DNA of 64,000 bases, from contig CAWUHX010000005.1 of NCBI GenBank assembly GCA_963922205.1, forward strand, positions 1,178,001-1,242,000. The letters run 5' to 3'. A program made the translations under genes and the position numbers. Under the pieces are notes generated by a model. That model did not search any database. It saw only the letters and a program-made list of their open reading frames with translations, and was not told the origin of the DNA. Origin of the DNA: Romanomermis culicivorax (lineage: Eukaryota; Nematoda; Enoplea; Mermithida; Mermithidae). Positions 1-12,536 of the stretch are shown here, one piece after another; position 1 is the stretch's first letter; each line of letters begins with the position of its first letter.

Positions 1-119
1 AACAAGTGGCTATCAAGTGGGCACATGCCTTGTTGCCACAACTGCAGCTGGTAGGGTTGAATTGAACTAGATAGACGTTGCAATTTTCAGTTACGTTGGA
101 GCACTAGAAAAAAGTTGCA

Positions 120-3082
120 AACTAATTAAAAATATAGACAACCAAGTCAATAACTAAATTATGAATTATTACCCTTGATAGTGTGTCGTGCACCACCTTT
201 CCATTTTTGTCTAAAAATTTACTAATTGGGAAATTTGAATCAGCATCTCCATCGGGATGTGATTTTGGCTCTACCTGCTTGGGTAGCTGTATGCAAACTT
301 GGCCAAATTGACAGTATTGTAAAATTTTTCCCAGTTTGGTTGTTTCTCTTTTCGGCATTTAGTTTGAGGGCTTCAGTGGAATGTGGGTGTTGAGCTCGAA
401 ATCCCCCAGTCCATATTTGGTGCCGTCATAATCGACGTTGTAATATCAGAAAAGGTTGTAGAAAGCCAGAACGGCCACTTTGATGGGCATTTCTCTCCAA
501 GAAGTCCAGGTCTTGAGGGTTTTGTTGAATTTTTCACTGGCGTTGGTCGTTAGGCCTAAAATATGTATTTAAATAAATTGATTAAAACTATAAATTATTC
601 AATAAATTAAAGAGTGACTTTCTTAAATGCTTGTAAATCAGAACTGAAGCAATTTTTTAAAAATTTTTATTAATTAATGGCATTTTTTGAGTTACAAGTA
701 AAATGTAAAAATTACACTAATGTGTGTATTAGTGTTAGGCTTTTGACGTATGGGAACATTTTTTTGTACAGATGTCTAATGTACAAAAAAAACCTGATCT
801 GTACATGTGTTTAAACTAATATACCTGAGAAGCTAGAGTACAGCCCGATTGGTTCCAACACCCATTTTCCACTCATTCGAAAAGCTGGTGCAATGGACAA
901 ATGTTGTATTTGTAAATGAGTCGAGGGCTGATGAGCCACGGTAGGATTGGGATCCCAGGGTTGGTCCTTACTGTACGTGTTTCCCGCGCCCATGCTTACC
1001 CGATTAACTTAACTAATAATACTTAAACCCAACACTAATAGCCCTACCAATTAAGGAAAAGATGTTTCCCTTAATTGACTCCCCAATTAAATATAAACCA
1101 GAAAGGAGATACATTTTCTAATTTTATCTTACAAAATCGAAAAACACTTACTTACAAGCGAAACAGGGCGGGAATACAGATGAATGACTCCCACACACTG
1201 AGAAGAAAAAAAACAAATAAAGATGTGTGGGCGATGAGGCAGCGAGTAGAAATAAGGTGGCCAGCGGGGCACACATTATAATAAAGCATATATGAATAAT
1301 ACAGAATGAGAGAGCAAGCGCATGCGTACTGACGTGCGCTATAGTAAGACGACTGTTGATGGTCGGCATTGCTCACTCCACTTGATACTTGCAAGCCTCA
1401 TGCGCGGTTTGACAAAAATGATGAAAATCGGCGGAAACACACTACAACAAAAAGTAATACTGTTTGAACTTTTTAGGCCATCTTTCACTTAGTTCTTCTG
1501 CTTTTATGATTGCTATATTCTCAGAATTGGATTTTAGAACGGAATATAAATTGTTCACTATTGGGACACGCAAGTCATTATTTATCGGACATAATTTGGT
1601 AATTTTTGGAATAACGTTTTCAACTAAATGTTGGCAGCAATAAGAGTGACCATATTTGGTGTCAAATTTTTGAAATCAAATTCGCAATTTGTAATCATGA
1701 CAGTTTTGGTTTTCTTATTCGTAATACAAGTGGGTAGCTGTCGAAAAACACATTGGATAAATCCACAATAGTTTCCCTTAAATTTTTCTTCGTGTACAAG
1801 TACACAGAGTGGGAAAACGAGTTGGCCAATAAGGCTCTTTTGGCGACAAATTGCCGCTGATGCATAAAAATCGCCCAATTCAAACATAGTGTCATAAAGA
1901 ATGACAAATGGCTCATACGGATATTCCATTATTAATTTGTTAATGATCCCAGGCGTGTCCAGCAACATACATGATACCAGAAAGTCTTGAGCTGTTTGCT
2001 CTATGCTCATTATAAACCGGCCTTCATTCTCCCGAATGAATGTGTTTAAATTGTAAACGGCGTCCTTTGTTGGCAGGAATTCATTTTGAATTCCATATTT
2101 GAAGTTGGCCATCTAAAACAGTAATTTTAGTTTGTGCCATATTTAGAATTTATAAATATGAGTGTTATAAAAAATTGTACCACTAGAGATATCTATTTAA
2201 AAAAATTCACCTGTTTTCTATCTCTGCTATTTACAACAGCTTCCAGGCCCAGTGGAGCAGGATTGTCTGATTTAATTTTCTCATACAATTGAGAAGGCGT
2301 AATGTTCGGATCTTATTTCAGTTTGACTTCAACAAGTTCCTTGATGACAGGAGCATTTTGAATAAATACTTTGTCACTGTTTGAATTGAAATGCTTTTGT
2401 TTGACACCATCTTTCTCATCCCCAAGGTAGTGGACTACTCCAACGAATAGATGATTGTCTGAAGTTGGATTTATTTGCCTATATTCCATTCTTTTAGAGT
2501 TTTTCTTTGAATTTGAATTTCAGTCGCACCCCACCACATTGCGGGTTGCGGAATACTTTGGATTCCACCTTGGAATTTTTTGTTTTCCATCATTCATCCA
2601 ATTGTAACAATTGCAGAGGAAGAATTCTTTGAGGAAGTACAAATATCATTAAAGGTTAACATAAATAAGGTGACAAGTATATTACTATCTCCTTTGTAGG
2701 AGTACGGAAACAGGTAAATGTCTCCTCCTTTTGGACAAGGTGAAGGTTTGTCAATTAATCGCTCTGCGTTAGCTGAAGCTGAAATATTAGATACAGTTGA
2801 AAAAAATTCAAACAACTGGTATTTAATTTAGGACATAAGTTTAAAAAAATATGGGATTTGCTTACCTATTAACTTAATGAAATCCCTAGGTTTTAATCTT
2901 GATTGTTTGTTTGTCATTATGGGAATCAAACATCCTGAAGCTGGCGTTTCTTCTGCTTCTGATGATGTTGCATGTGATTCTATCTTCGGCAGATCATCTT
3001 TTGGATTTTCAACTTGCGACAGTAGACCTGGGGTTGACTTGAAGTCATCATCTGAGTCGTATAGGTTGTCGTCTGACTCCAT
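120..3082 (-). pseudogene. MULE-type transposase gene, multi-exon, decayed
   Basis: Decayed gene of a Mutator-like (MULE) DNA transposon, read on the minus strand. An acidic N-terminal exon (MESDDNLYDSDDD, 3082 to about 2866) ends at a good donor (AATAG|GTAAGC). The next parts (about 2780-2200) carry a C-x-C-Y-x-W-x-N-D-G stretch seen ahead of MULE transposases in aquatic invertebrates. The core is a 162-codon frame at 1624-2112 with the first catalytic region LYDTMFELGDFYAS and a second acidic position altered to asparagine (ITNCEFDF). Another frame continues at about 1446-1625 (ENVIPKITKLCP). The C-terminal part is at 560-358 (LTTNASEKFNKTLK, GLGDFELNTHIP), continuing to about 120. The order of parts matches MULE proteins. 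Frame changes, stops and the D-to-N change show it is inactive. Family call is from pattern recognition; exon limits are approximate. Confidence 0.66.
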
Positions 3083-6000
3083 TAAATTAGTAGCTGGGAG
3101 TGACTTCGTAGAAGATCAATATCCTGGAATGGAATGTCAATTATATTTGATGTGTGTGTAGCTGACGGCACGGAATGACTAAATTTGAAATGCTACATGG
3201 TCTTGATCAACAGACAAATATTGTTGACATGTGAGTAGTGAACGTTAAAGGGATAAATTGTTGAATTTTTATATTTGACCATTGATGTTGAGCAGCTTTG
3301 GATCCTATCACAAAATTTTGAAGCAATACACTTTCATTCGATTGCTAAAGGCAATCCTGTGGAAAAAATAAAAAACAATCAATACCTTGTGAAAGTTAAG
3401 CAAAGAAGGCTTAAACAAAACAAATATTAGTTGTCAATCTCACTTAACAATAGAAGTTACTATATCATTGTTAGGCAAAAAATCAATTTGAATTCGAATG
3501 TGAGCGGCATTCTGCCGGGGGGGGGGGGGGCACTGTAACCTAATTTCACGATCCATGATATACAAGGGGATATTGTACAAAAAAAGTTGGAAAATTTCTA
3601 AAAATGAGTGTGACCTCCACTAGTCAACAAAAAACACTCAAAAGAGCGCCTCTTATATGTGGGCATTTATATGATAGTGTTGTGAGTCTGCCTTTCTGAC
3701 TAGAGAGAAATTGGTACAGGTGTACTCACAAAAGTTTAAAAATATTATTAGCTTGAGGTCAATTATATTCAATAAATTCAGGCAAAGCAGCAAGAAAAGT
3801 AAAGAAGATCCTGCACAAGGCATCAAAACTTTTTTTGGATTTTTCATTAGAACCCTGAATATCAAGAGCCTGAGACTTGAAAGCCAGTATGATATGAAAA
3901 CTGACTCCTGCACCCTGCACAAAACACCCTAAAAAATTTATGCACCAGGTACAAAAGCTGTGCTCAGTGAACATAAAAAACCCTGACCAGGGAGCAATCA
4001 AATTCAACAAATTAATTTTGTAACCCATATTAACCTAGACATTAAAAAATCTTTTTTCCATGTAGGCATGGCCTAACAGAAATTCCATTGACTCTGTGAC
4101 TAGGCCTTCATGGACAAGAATGATTGGCTGATACAGAAATAATGTTAGTCATGCATGAATTAGATAACATGTTTTTCCTTGCAGGATTCTTTCTCCATTC
4201 TCCATTTCTATTTATAGATAATCATGAAGAGATTGGTCCTGGGAAAAAAAGAAAAAGAGAGATATTTGAGACAGAAAGAATGGGACAAAAGTGCAGTGCA
4301 TAAACAAAACAATAAATGTAGACCTGATAACCCTAATTAGTTTTTTGATTTAAAACCTAAAAAATTTTCGAGGAAGAGGGAACATAAAGTATAAAAGCCT
4401 TTCCACATTGATATTAATTCTTTTGTGCACAGTTAGGCTGGAATGTTATGAACATTCACTTGACAAATAAGCCTATTTCACACAGAATAGAAGTGACATC
4501 AATAATTATGATGACGCCCTAAATTGTTCAACAACCACTTATAAGAAAAATTAGGAAACTCATGAAAGAATTAATAATTCTGAGTTTGAAATTAACATAA
4601 CATGTACAACTATTTTTTCATAACTGACATGAAACTGAATGATAAATTATTTTGACACCATGTTTCCTCCTCATTTAATTTGTATGTGTATCAATTTTTC
4701 GAACAGTTTTCTTTTTATTTTGTAAAGAAAATATTTTTGTGGGCACAAAATCATGCATGCAATCAATAACTGATCATCAAATTTTCTCCATTGGTCATTG
4801 GGGCAACTGAAAAGCTATTGTTATACAAAGCCCCAAAAGAACGAAAAAATTTACTACCTAAGAACTTATATACAATGTGCTCCCAAAATGTGTACGTCCA
4901 GTATCATGTAGAAAAAACTGCATAAATTAAAGGCACAATGCACCCTGAAGCCTGACTACTTGATAAAAATTCCTAGAAACTTTTAGTTTGGACTATTGAA
5001 AATCTTTTTCTAGTGTATGTTTTGCTTTTTTGGTGTATTCATATTTTGGCCGATTTATTTTATAAAATGTGGATTTTATTTTTGTATCAGAACTCGTGCT
5101 TAGCTGGTGTTAAAATACATGTCATTAAGTCACTCATCATAACCAACTGATGAGCATAGCTTCAATATTTGAAAAAGAGCTAGATCATAATTGTCAGAAA
5201 ATCATTTTTCTCTTGATATTTCCATTACGGTTTGCTGTGGTTTGCATTGTACTTATCATGCTATCGGGGTCCCATCTTTTGAAAACTGAAAATGAAGAGT
5301 AAATATCCTTCCTTTGACCTTTCTTCTTTTTTTGCTTCCACTCTTTTGTTTTTCATCAGTCATTCTATTTTGAGTAGAGCACAATAGATTTCAGAAACAG
5401 GATAAATCGTCATAAACTTCGTCTATAGTCTTTTTTCTTGAAATACCTCCAAATAATCGAAGTGAAGATCAAATGGCATTGCAGATTTTCACGATTTTCT
5501 GATAGACAATATATTGTGTAGGACTGAAAATTTGTGAGCATACTGGACCAACCTTTAACATTTTTTCGAGTGGAAAATTTTACAATAAGAGCTCTATGTA
5601 AACTATTTTGACAGTAGTAATTTGTGTCAGTTTTCTATTTCGAAACATTTTATAAAAAACAGACTACAATTTCTATTATAGTGCGAATTTCTTGTGAAGT
5701 TTCCTGGAAAAAAATTTTTGAATGGGGATCTTACAATTTACAACTTTCGTAAGAAAAATTATCAATTCACAAAATACAATTTAAACAACCTTCGTCTACT
5801 TTTGGAGAAATGGGATTGGACAATTTTGGAGAATTAAGGGAATTTCCCAAGGGGGAAAACAAAAATCAATGTTTGATTCAATGCACTCTTGGAGGAAACG
5901 CGACCTTCAGGCAATGGGAACATTCGGGGAAAAGGCACATTTGTGGAATGGGGATACAGCCTCCCTATAGGTTCCTGGCTGGTTATCAAGGAGCATTATA

Positions 6001-7189
6001 TGGTGGTGCACAGTTCTTACATGGATTCAGTCGGATTTGCTGTTTAGGATCTGACACTGATAATTGCAGTTTCCTTTATTTAGATATTCCTAGTATTTGG
6101 GGAATGGGAACTTTTATAAAATGTAAACAAGAGGAATTTTCTTTCAGAAAAATTATGATTATGCCAAGAATGATGGTTGACAATAAAAAATGATCGCTTT
6201 TTTCCATGCTCCTATAATGATTCTGATTTGCAGTGATTGAAACTTTTGCATAAGGTTGTGTAAGTACAGTTTTTAATTTTTCTGTTTTGCTATCAACAAA
6301 GTGGTCCTGCCACACCCACAAGAATTTTAGATTGAAATCTCAAAAAGAGTGTACCAAACAAAATGAATGCCAAATTTGTCTCTCTTTCGGCCCACAAGAA
6401 AACTACTGGGTTCACATGTTATTTTTAATGTCAGAGGTAAAAAATTCATCTTTACACATGTTTTTAAAAAACTCATGCAAATTTTATTCCCCAGATAACT
6501 TATGACATTATAAAGGGCTTTATCAAAGGCCATACAGTCATTTTTGAAGGGACACAAGTGCATCAAGGTGTATTGCAAGTTTGCTTGATATTTTCTTGCA
6601 TTAAATCTAGTCAATAATGAATCTTCCTCATGCTAGTATAATCAGTACCACAGTTTTGATGCTACAGTGGGATTGGTTTTTCCAAGCAAGTGAGCATTGA
6701 GGAGCCACTCTCTGACTGGCAAAGTCACAATTCTTCTAAAAAACATTTTGGTATCAAAATTTGAAAGCCTGGGAAAGATATGCAAAATTTACCATAGAAA
6801 CCTTTATCATAACATTTCTGGGGATGTACATAGTCTATCTCATGGTTGTGCAAATTAGCCAGTCAACACAAACTGTGTCTACACTGATTTGCATGAACAA
6901 CATGCATCAGAACCCTGTTCCTCTATGTTTTTGGTGATTGTGTTTGTTTGTAAACAAGAAAATAGGAGGCCTGAAAGGCCTTTTCTATTTACCATTATTG
7001 ACCATTATTTGTGTGGAGATATTTCACCCAAATACAATCTACTTCACCTGGACATTTCAGGATATTCTTACACCAGAGGGAATGCACCTTAGGACCCAGA
7101 TTTCTGGAGTACTACCCTGCATGGAAGCCATTTTTTGGCATGTTTTTATTTTGGTAAATGCCATATAAACCTGAGAAGAATTTGAGAAT
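3083..7189. other. gene-poor AT-rich DNA, nothing recognised
   Basis: No protein family, RNA gene or terminal repeat was recognised here. A run of 14 G lies at 3517-3530, out of character with the AT-rich surroundings. A 127-codon frame at 5810-6193 (plus) has no recognisable domain and no supporting splice context; it is treated as chance. Confidence 0.5.
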
Positions 7190-7530
7190 AGATGCATAAC
7201 ACCATTGTAATGAACACTTATTGGTTTCATAGACCAAGCCCTTTATCTCTATCACTATCAAACAATTTCTAAACAGCATATGTTTATTTTCCCTATTTCT
7301 ATTTTGTTGTTTGAATGTTTGATACATTAGAGCAGAAAGCATGAGCTTGTGTACCAGGTTTTGACCTCAGGTTGTGTCTTGTTCCAGTGTAGTCATGAAA
7401 TTTCACCTAGCAAGAATCATGGAAATCAATGCCAAAAAGTTGCCCACATGTGAGTTACATTCATTTGATAAATTGTCAACTTTAATTTTATCAGCAAGAA
7501 TGCTATTTTCAGACCCTTAACATTTCCCTA
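7190..7530 (+). repeat. dispersed repeat, copy 1 (see 11560-12180)
   Basis: Sequence from the motif TGTAATGAACACTTATTGG (about 7205) through AGTTGCCCACATGTGAGTT (about 7440) recurs with modest divergence at about 11655-11910, and its 3' part also at about 11325-11400. In the later copies it lies next to the exonuclease part of the polymerase relic, so it is probably part of the same element. Confidence 0.65.
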
Positions 7531-7689
7531 TCAATTTGATGTTCCAACGGTTTCCTCATATTTATATACATGTAACCATATATGGGCTCATTAGGATTTG
7601 AACAAACCAAATAGGAATTTTATATCGACGACTTGACCACTGTTCAATCAAAGTTTATTTTGTCGACTATGATGTTCAACCATGAGGTT

Positions 7690-7773
7690 GTTCCACTGAT
7701 AGAAAGAATCTGGCGCTACAGGGATTCACCCTCAGTTCCACTGATAGAAAGAATCTGGCGCTACAGGGATTCA
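7690..7773 (+). repeat. 45-bp direct tandem duplication
   Basis: The unit beginning GTTCCACTGATAGAAAGAAT occurs twice head to tail (7690 and 7735). The second copy runs directly into the tRNA-like segment. Confidence 0.85.
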
Positions 7774-7839
7774 CTACAGGGATTCAAACCCTGGTCGTCG
7801 GATTGGCAGTCTGTGATACTGCCACTCAGCCATGGGATC
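7767..7839 (-). repeat. tRNA-derived segment (SINE-head-like)
   Basis: On the minus strand this stretch reads like a decayed tRNA. It has a full A-box match (TGGCTGAGTGG), a possible anticodon loop CTGCCAA, and a T-arm with perfect stem CAGGG/CCCTG around TTTGAAT, which fits the B-box. The acceptor arms do not pair well, so it is not a functional tRNA. A sister copy sits at about 18899-18972, at the left end of the duplicated block. This suggests a tRNA-derived SINE head or a tRNA-like piece carried along by the duplication. Confidence 0.5.
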
Positions 7840-8313
7840 TTGAAATTGATAGTTAATATATTGTATGGATAGAAAAATGCAATTGATGATGACGAAGTGT
7901 TTTCGTCACATTTCCGGTTTTTTCTCTGAATTTTTCTTTTTTTTACATAATTTTCTGTCTTTGATGCTTTTTCTATTTTTGTATATCTGTTTTCTGTATT
8001 GTCATCTCCATATTCTATATTTTCTTTTCCGTTTTTTTGTGTTTCTATTTCATAGGCATTTTAAGAAATATGTCTCTCTTTTTTTTGTACTTTCCTTCCT
8101 TTATCATTTCCTTATCTTTTGCTGTTTATGTTTCACACACTCCTTTTTACCTGGTTTGTGGTTTCATAATAACATAAAACCATTCTGGATTCAACTGCAG
8201 AGAAACAGATTAATGTTGAGTGGACTGGATGATTGAAGAATGAAGGGACAAAATATTTTCCACTTCTCAAACATTCACTAGACTTTCTAAAAATAAAGCA
8301 CAGAAAGGAGTCC

Positions 8314-8760
8314 TGTGAAATGTACACACCCATGACATGGAATAATAAGTTGCTTATTGACAAGTATGTATTGATAGAAGATGTGCCTGCCTGTGTGGAT
8401 GTGAAAGAACATTGCAACACCTAATGATGTATAATGGACTTGTTTTTCTTATCAGCCAGCCTCTGTGGATAGAAGACATGTTCATGAACATTGACTTATT
8501 GAAGAGAAAAGTAACAACACATAATGGCAGCCTGTACATGTAGAAAATGTGCAGGATTCTTGGTTCTGTGAAATGTACCCACCCAAAAAATTGAATAAAG
8601 AGTTGCTTATTGGCAAGTATGTATTGGTAGAAGACCTGCATGCTGTGTGTGTGCAAAAGAACATTGCAACAGGTAATGATGTATAATGGACATATTTTTC
8701 TTATCAGGGAGCCTCTATGGATAGAAGACCTGCTCTTGAACATTGATTAATTAAAAAAGA
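8314..8760 (+). repeat. tandem 254-bp module with decayed coding character
   Basis: Two head-to-tail modules begin at TGTGAAATGTACACACCC (about 8315) and TGTGAAATGTACCCACCC (about 8569). Conceptual translations share C-E-M-Y-x-P, LLIxKYVLxED and PLWIED. Each module contains a stretch starting T/CTAATGATGTATAATGG and ending TTATCAG, 35 nt after a GT in the second module, which resembles a tiny intron but does not keep the frame when removed. The modules recur in copy B (19500-19925). I do not recognise the protein. Confidence 0.6.
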
Positions 8761-8940
8761 AAAGTGGCAATACCTAATGACAAAGTTAAAAAAAGAATTG
8801 TCTGCATGTGATGTGCATTGAGAAATCAAATAAAAAGGCAAGAACATTGATCACAAAATATTTGCTCAAAATTTTTTACTGTTCTGAATTTGATTAATTC
8901 TATTAATAAAAAAGTTTCCCTTTTTGTCTCACTATGGAAG

Positions 8941-11393
8941 ATTATAATTCCGATGAATCTTATTCAAATAGTATTGATGACACCTTTATGGAGTGGATTT
9001 TGAATCCTGAAATCGAGATGTGTGCCCGGCTTGATCAAGCTGAAAATGAAGGGAGTACAGAATCGTCAAAGATGGCCTCTATCCAATATTGAAGTTCTAG
9101 TGGAAACTCCTAGACATACATTAATAGACAATGACCAGCCCCATGATCAAATAGAAGAATGTTCTCAATCAGATTAAGAAATACTTATAATATTGTTTTC
9201 ATTTTTTAATAAGAGTATTTAGAGGTTCTGTTAGTGATGATGTTGATATGAAAGAGGGTGAGCTGCATAGTTTGCTTTCTGAACCTCTAGCTGATTGTGA
9301 ATCAAGTATTAGTAGCGTGGACAGTTTTAATTAGGAAATTTATAATGATAAAGAAATTATTCTGGAGCCAGTGTCATCGTCTGATGAGGATGAGCAAGAA
9401 ACTGTTGACACATCAGGTGTTATAGTGGAAAATGTGACATTTGAGGAAGATCGTTCAATGAATGATTCTGAACCAGAAATCGAGGTTATTGATAAATGGT
9501 ATGAAAGTCAGCAGATACCATCTTGGCCAGCCATTTGTTCAACAAGTTCATAGAAATGGTATCCAAGGTGAAGCACGACAGTTTCAATTACGCAATCTGG
9601 AAAACTCTCACAACTTGCATGAACATATGGGTGATATTTTTGATCATGCTCTTGATCAAATGGTCAATAGTACTCCACCAAATGCTCTGGCTGGCGCTGT
9701 GTTTTTTCCTCCAAACCTTGATGAACCAATTTGTGTTCATTTTTAACTGGACAGACTATTGTAGAGCAATCTGACTGAGTTCTGCAATGGGATAAAGATT
9801 TAAACATTGAAGATCCTGAAGCAGTCATCCCCATTGTTACAGTTACACCACCATCAGGGTCTGGCTACCATAATTGACATCGATAAATTTTCTCATAATG
9901 ACTTTCTCCATCATGGTCATGTAGGATGTTTTATCGTGATAAAAAACAGTGATAATTTATGCCTGGCGTGAGCAATTGTTGTAGCTAAAGCTATGATAGG
10001 TAAGACAGATGGGGCTTATCAATGGGATAGTATACCCTGCAGTGAGGGTGGTAGCTGTTCATTGCAGACACAGAGAGCACGTGATTTGATGACCAGAAGT
10101 GGTCTTCAAAACAACACTGGTCATTGCGGAATACAAGAATTGTAAATTATCCAAAGAACCCTTCCCGTGTACAAAATTGGAGTATTCAGCAAGGACGTTT
10201 ATGGTGCCGTTATATATGAAGGTGAGGATCTATATCCCAATGTATCCAAATATTAGTATACTCTCGATTTCAGGTAACATAAATTCAGAAAAAGTTATTC
10301 ATCTTTACCATCATAAGTGTCACTACGGAGTAATTAAATCCATGCTTGCATTCTTTGCATGAGTCTGTTGGTGTGAAGACTGTAATATTGCCTACAACAA
10401 CAAGAGTGACCATTGCTGTAGAAACAAATGTTCATCATGTTATCATCGCCCACCATGCAACGAAGATAGCATCATATGCTGTGATCAATGCAATCAATAC
10501 TTCCGAAATACTACGTGTTTTGAGAACAACCTGCCGACATATTGTAAAGGTAACAACAAGGAAGCAACTGGTTCAATCAGTGAAGGTGTGTCAATCTGTG
10601 ATCCAATACAATGTTGCAAAAATTGTCATAAACAATTGAGACGAGCCCATACTGAACAACATAGATGTGGGTACTACAAATGTGGAACATGTGATGAAGA
10701 AGTGAAAGATATTTTGTTTTTTTTCCATTGCTGATTTTTGTGAAATTTCATTATCTAAACACTACATTTTTACAGGACATCTATGCTACATAAAAAATGT
10801 TGACGATAAAAACCTATTGAAGTTGGAACCAACAATGATCCATACGAAAATAACGATGATGGTGACAATGTTGCTGATGATGAAGAACAAGCTTCCACTT
10901 CAAAGAAGACAAGAAAAAAACAAGACAAAGAGGATATCGTGCAACGATTTGTATTTTTGAACTTTGAGACCGTCCAAGAACATGTGATTTGAGAAACTGA
11001 ACTTGGTACAGAGTTGCAACATGTACCAAATCTATGTATTGCGCACGTAATTTGTGATGATTGCTCAGATCAAGATTATAATGTGCAATATGGATGATGT
11101 GGCCCAAAGAGGAATATCTTTAAAGGTGCTGATTGCCTGAAAGATTTTTGTCGATTTTTTTTTTAATTCAAAGGCGACACATACTATGGCAATTGCCCAT
11201 AATGCCAAAGGATTTGATTCCCATTTCATACTCCAATATCTTGACGATGATGGTGTACCCCCGAAAGTTGTCACCAAAGAAACTACAAGGTTTTGGCTCT
11301 TGGTAGAGTCTAATTCCAGGGTAGTCATGAAAGGCCATGTCCTGAGAATCATGAAAACTAATGCCAGAAAGTTGCCCACATGTTAGTTACATT
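8941..11393 (+). pseudogene. Polinton/Maverick-type protein-primed DNA polymerase B, N-terminal part, decayed
   Basis: Successive frames encode the N-terminal half of a protein-primed family B DNA polymerase of Polinton type. They begin with an acidic leader (MEDYNSDESYSNSIDD at 8935; SSSDEDEQETVD at 9374). Then come a conserved pre-polymerase part (DNLCLA*AIVVAKA, about 9945-9995; stop included), a cysteine/histidine-rich zinc region (about 10290-10700), an ExoI-like motif (FVFLNFETVQEH, about 10950; the usual first Asp of FDFET is Asn) and a strong ExoII motif (AHNAKGFDSHFILQYLDDDG, about 11195). Stops and frame changes interrupt it throughout, and it ends before the polymerase palm motifs. 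No integrase, ATPase, protease or capsid gene was recognised nearby, so this is a fragment rather than a whole Polinton. The first 270 bases are also in copy B at 20119-20346. Confidence 0.75.
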
Positions 11394-12180
11394 CAAATAA
11401 TAAATTATTAATTTTCATTTCATCAGCAACAGTTCTGTTTTCAGACCCTTAATTTCTCCTTTTTTTCTGTACTTTTTGGTTTAATCTGCTTCATTTGAAT
11501 CACAATTTTTTTTATATTTCATCTCTATCTTTTTTTCAAAAAAGAAATATAGGGATTTACAAATGACACTTTACAGACATATTTGGCCATGTTTCTATTT
11601 CACCAAATGCCTTTAAAAGGTCAGAGGAATTAGAGAAGAGAAGCTTAACTTTATTGTAATGAACACTTATTGGTTTCATAGATCAAGCCCTTTATCTCTA
11701 TCACTATCAAACAGTTTCTGAACAGCATATGTTTATATAACCAATTTCTATTTTGTTGTTTGAATGTTTGATACATTACAGCAGAAAGCCTGAGTTTGAG
11801 CACAAGGTTTTGTCTCCAGGTAGAGTCTAGTTCCAGTGTAGTCATGAAAGCTCATGTAGTAAGAATCATGAAAACTAATGCCAGGAAGTTGCCCACATGT
11901 GAGTTTCATTCATATGATAAATTATGAACTTTGATTTTATAAGCAACAATGCTATTCTCAGACCCTTGACCTTTACTAATTCCTATTAGTTTTAGGTTTG
12001 ATCTGCATCATTAGAATCACAAAAACTTTTTTTTATTTTTCCATTCTATATGCTCCTGAAAAAAAGAAATATAGGGATTTACAAATGACACTTTACAGAC
12101 ATATTTGGTCATGTTTTTATTTCACCAAATGCCTTTAAATGGTCACAGGAATTAGAGAAGAGAAGCTTAACTTCATTGTA
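11285..12180 (+). repeat. repeated exon-like segment behind the polymerase relic
   Basis: The stretch GTAGTCATGAAAG...AGTTGCCCACATG occurs at about 11320-11395, 11838-11905 and 7390-7460. A second piece, GGGATTTACAAATGACACTT to GAGAAGAGAAGCTTAACTT, occurs at about 11550-11655 and 12073-12175. The arrangement is a roughly 510-bp tandem duplication of the region just downstream of the ExoII motif. Confidence 0.75.
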
Positions 12181-12189
12181 AATATGTAC

Positions 12190-12440
12190 AACTTCAGTGG
12201 ATAAGAATAGTGTAAAACTTCCTGTACGTAAATGAAAGTGACAGGAAAAACCAGAAAATATTAAAAATGAAAAACCACAAACTTAAAATGGAGGAACACA
12301 AAGAAAACAAAAACAAAAAATAAGCAGAAAGTAAAAAATTCCAAAAAATAGCATAGAATACAATAAAACACCATAAAATACCAAAAATACCATAAAATAC
12401 CAAAAAAGCCAGAAAATACCAAAACCATCAAACATACTGA
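12190..12440. repeat. A-rich low-complexity tract with CCATAAAATACC repeats
   Basis: Adenine-rich sequence with several imperfect copies of CATAAAATACCAAAAA between about 12356 and 12425. No gene seen. Confidence 0.7.
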
Positions 12441-12536
12441 TATGTATGATTTATATATGAGTATAAATAAATTATTCTTTGAGTTACATGAGGCTACTTA
12501 CTGAGACACCCTGTTCCGTATGTTTTCTACAGTGCT

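Larger units (their letters stand above)
7767..9207 (+). repeat. 1.4-kb duplicated block, copy A (empty-site copy)
   Basis: This block is repeated at high identity at 18899-20346 and, after the Merlin insertion, at 22367-22411. It contains the tRNA-like piece, a long pyrimidine-rich tract (7905-8140), tandem coding modules and the start of the polymerase relic. Copy A lacks about 57 bases present in copy B near 19348-19404. At 9154-9161 it has a single GAAGAATG, the sequence duplicated on either side of Merlin in copy B. Confidence 0.92.

Noticed and set aside
5810..6193. 127-codon frame with ATG start
   Set aside because: No recognisable domain, odd composition, no splice or promoter context. 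Likely chance, though it cannot be excluded without transcripts.
7865..8236. 123-codon phenylalanine/leucine-rich frame resembling a multi-pass membrane protein, also present at 18999-19364
   Set aside because: It is the forced translation of a T/C-rich tract. It is shared only because the whole block is duplicated, and its C-terminal end is changed by an insertion or deletion in one copy.
10699..10775. Intron in the polymerase relic (GTGAAAG...TTTTTACAG)
   Set aside because: Removing it does not keep the reading frame, so it may just be decay or a small insertion.
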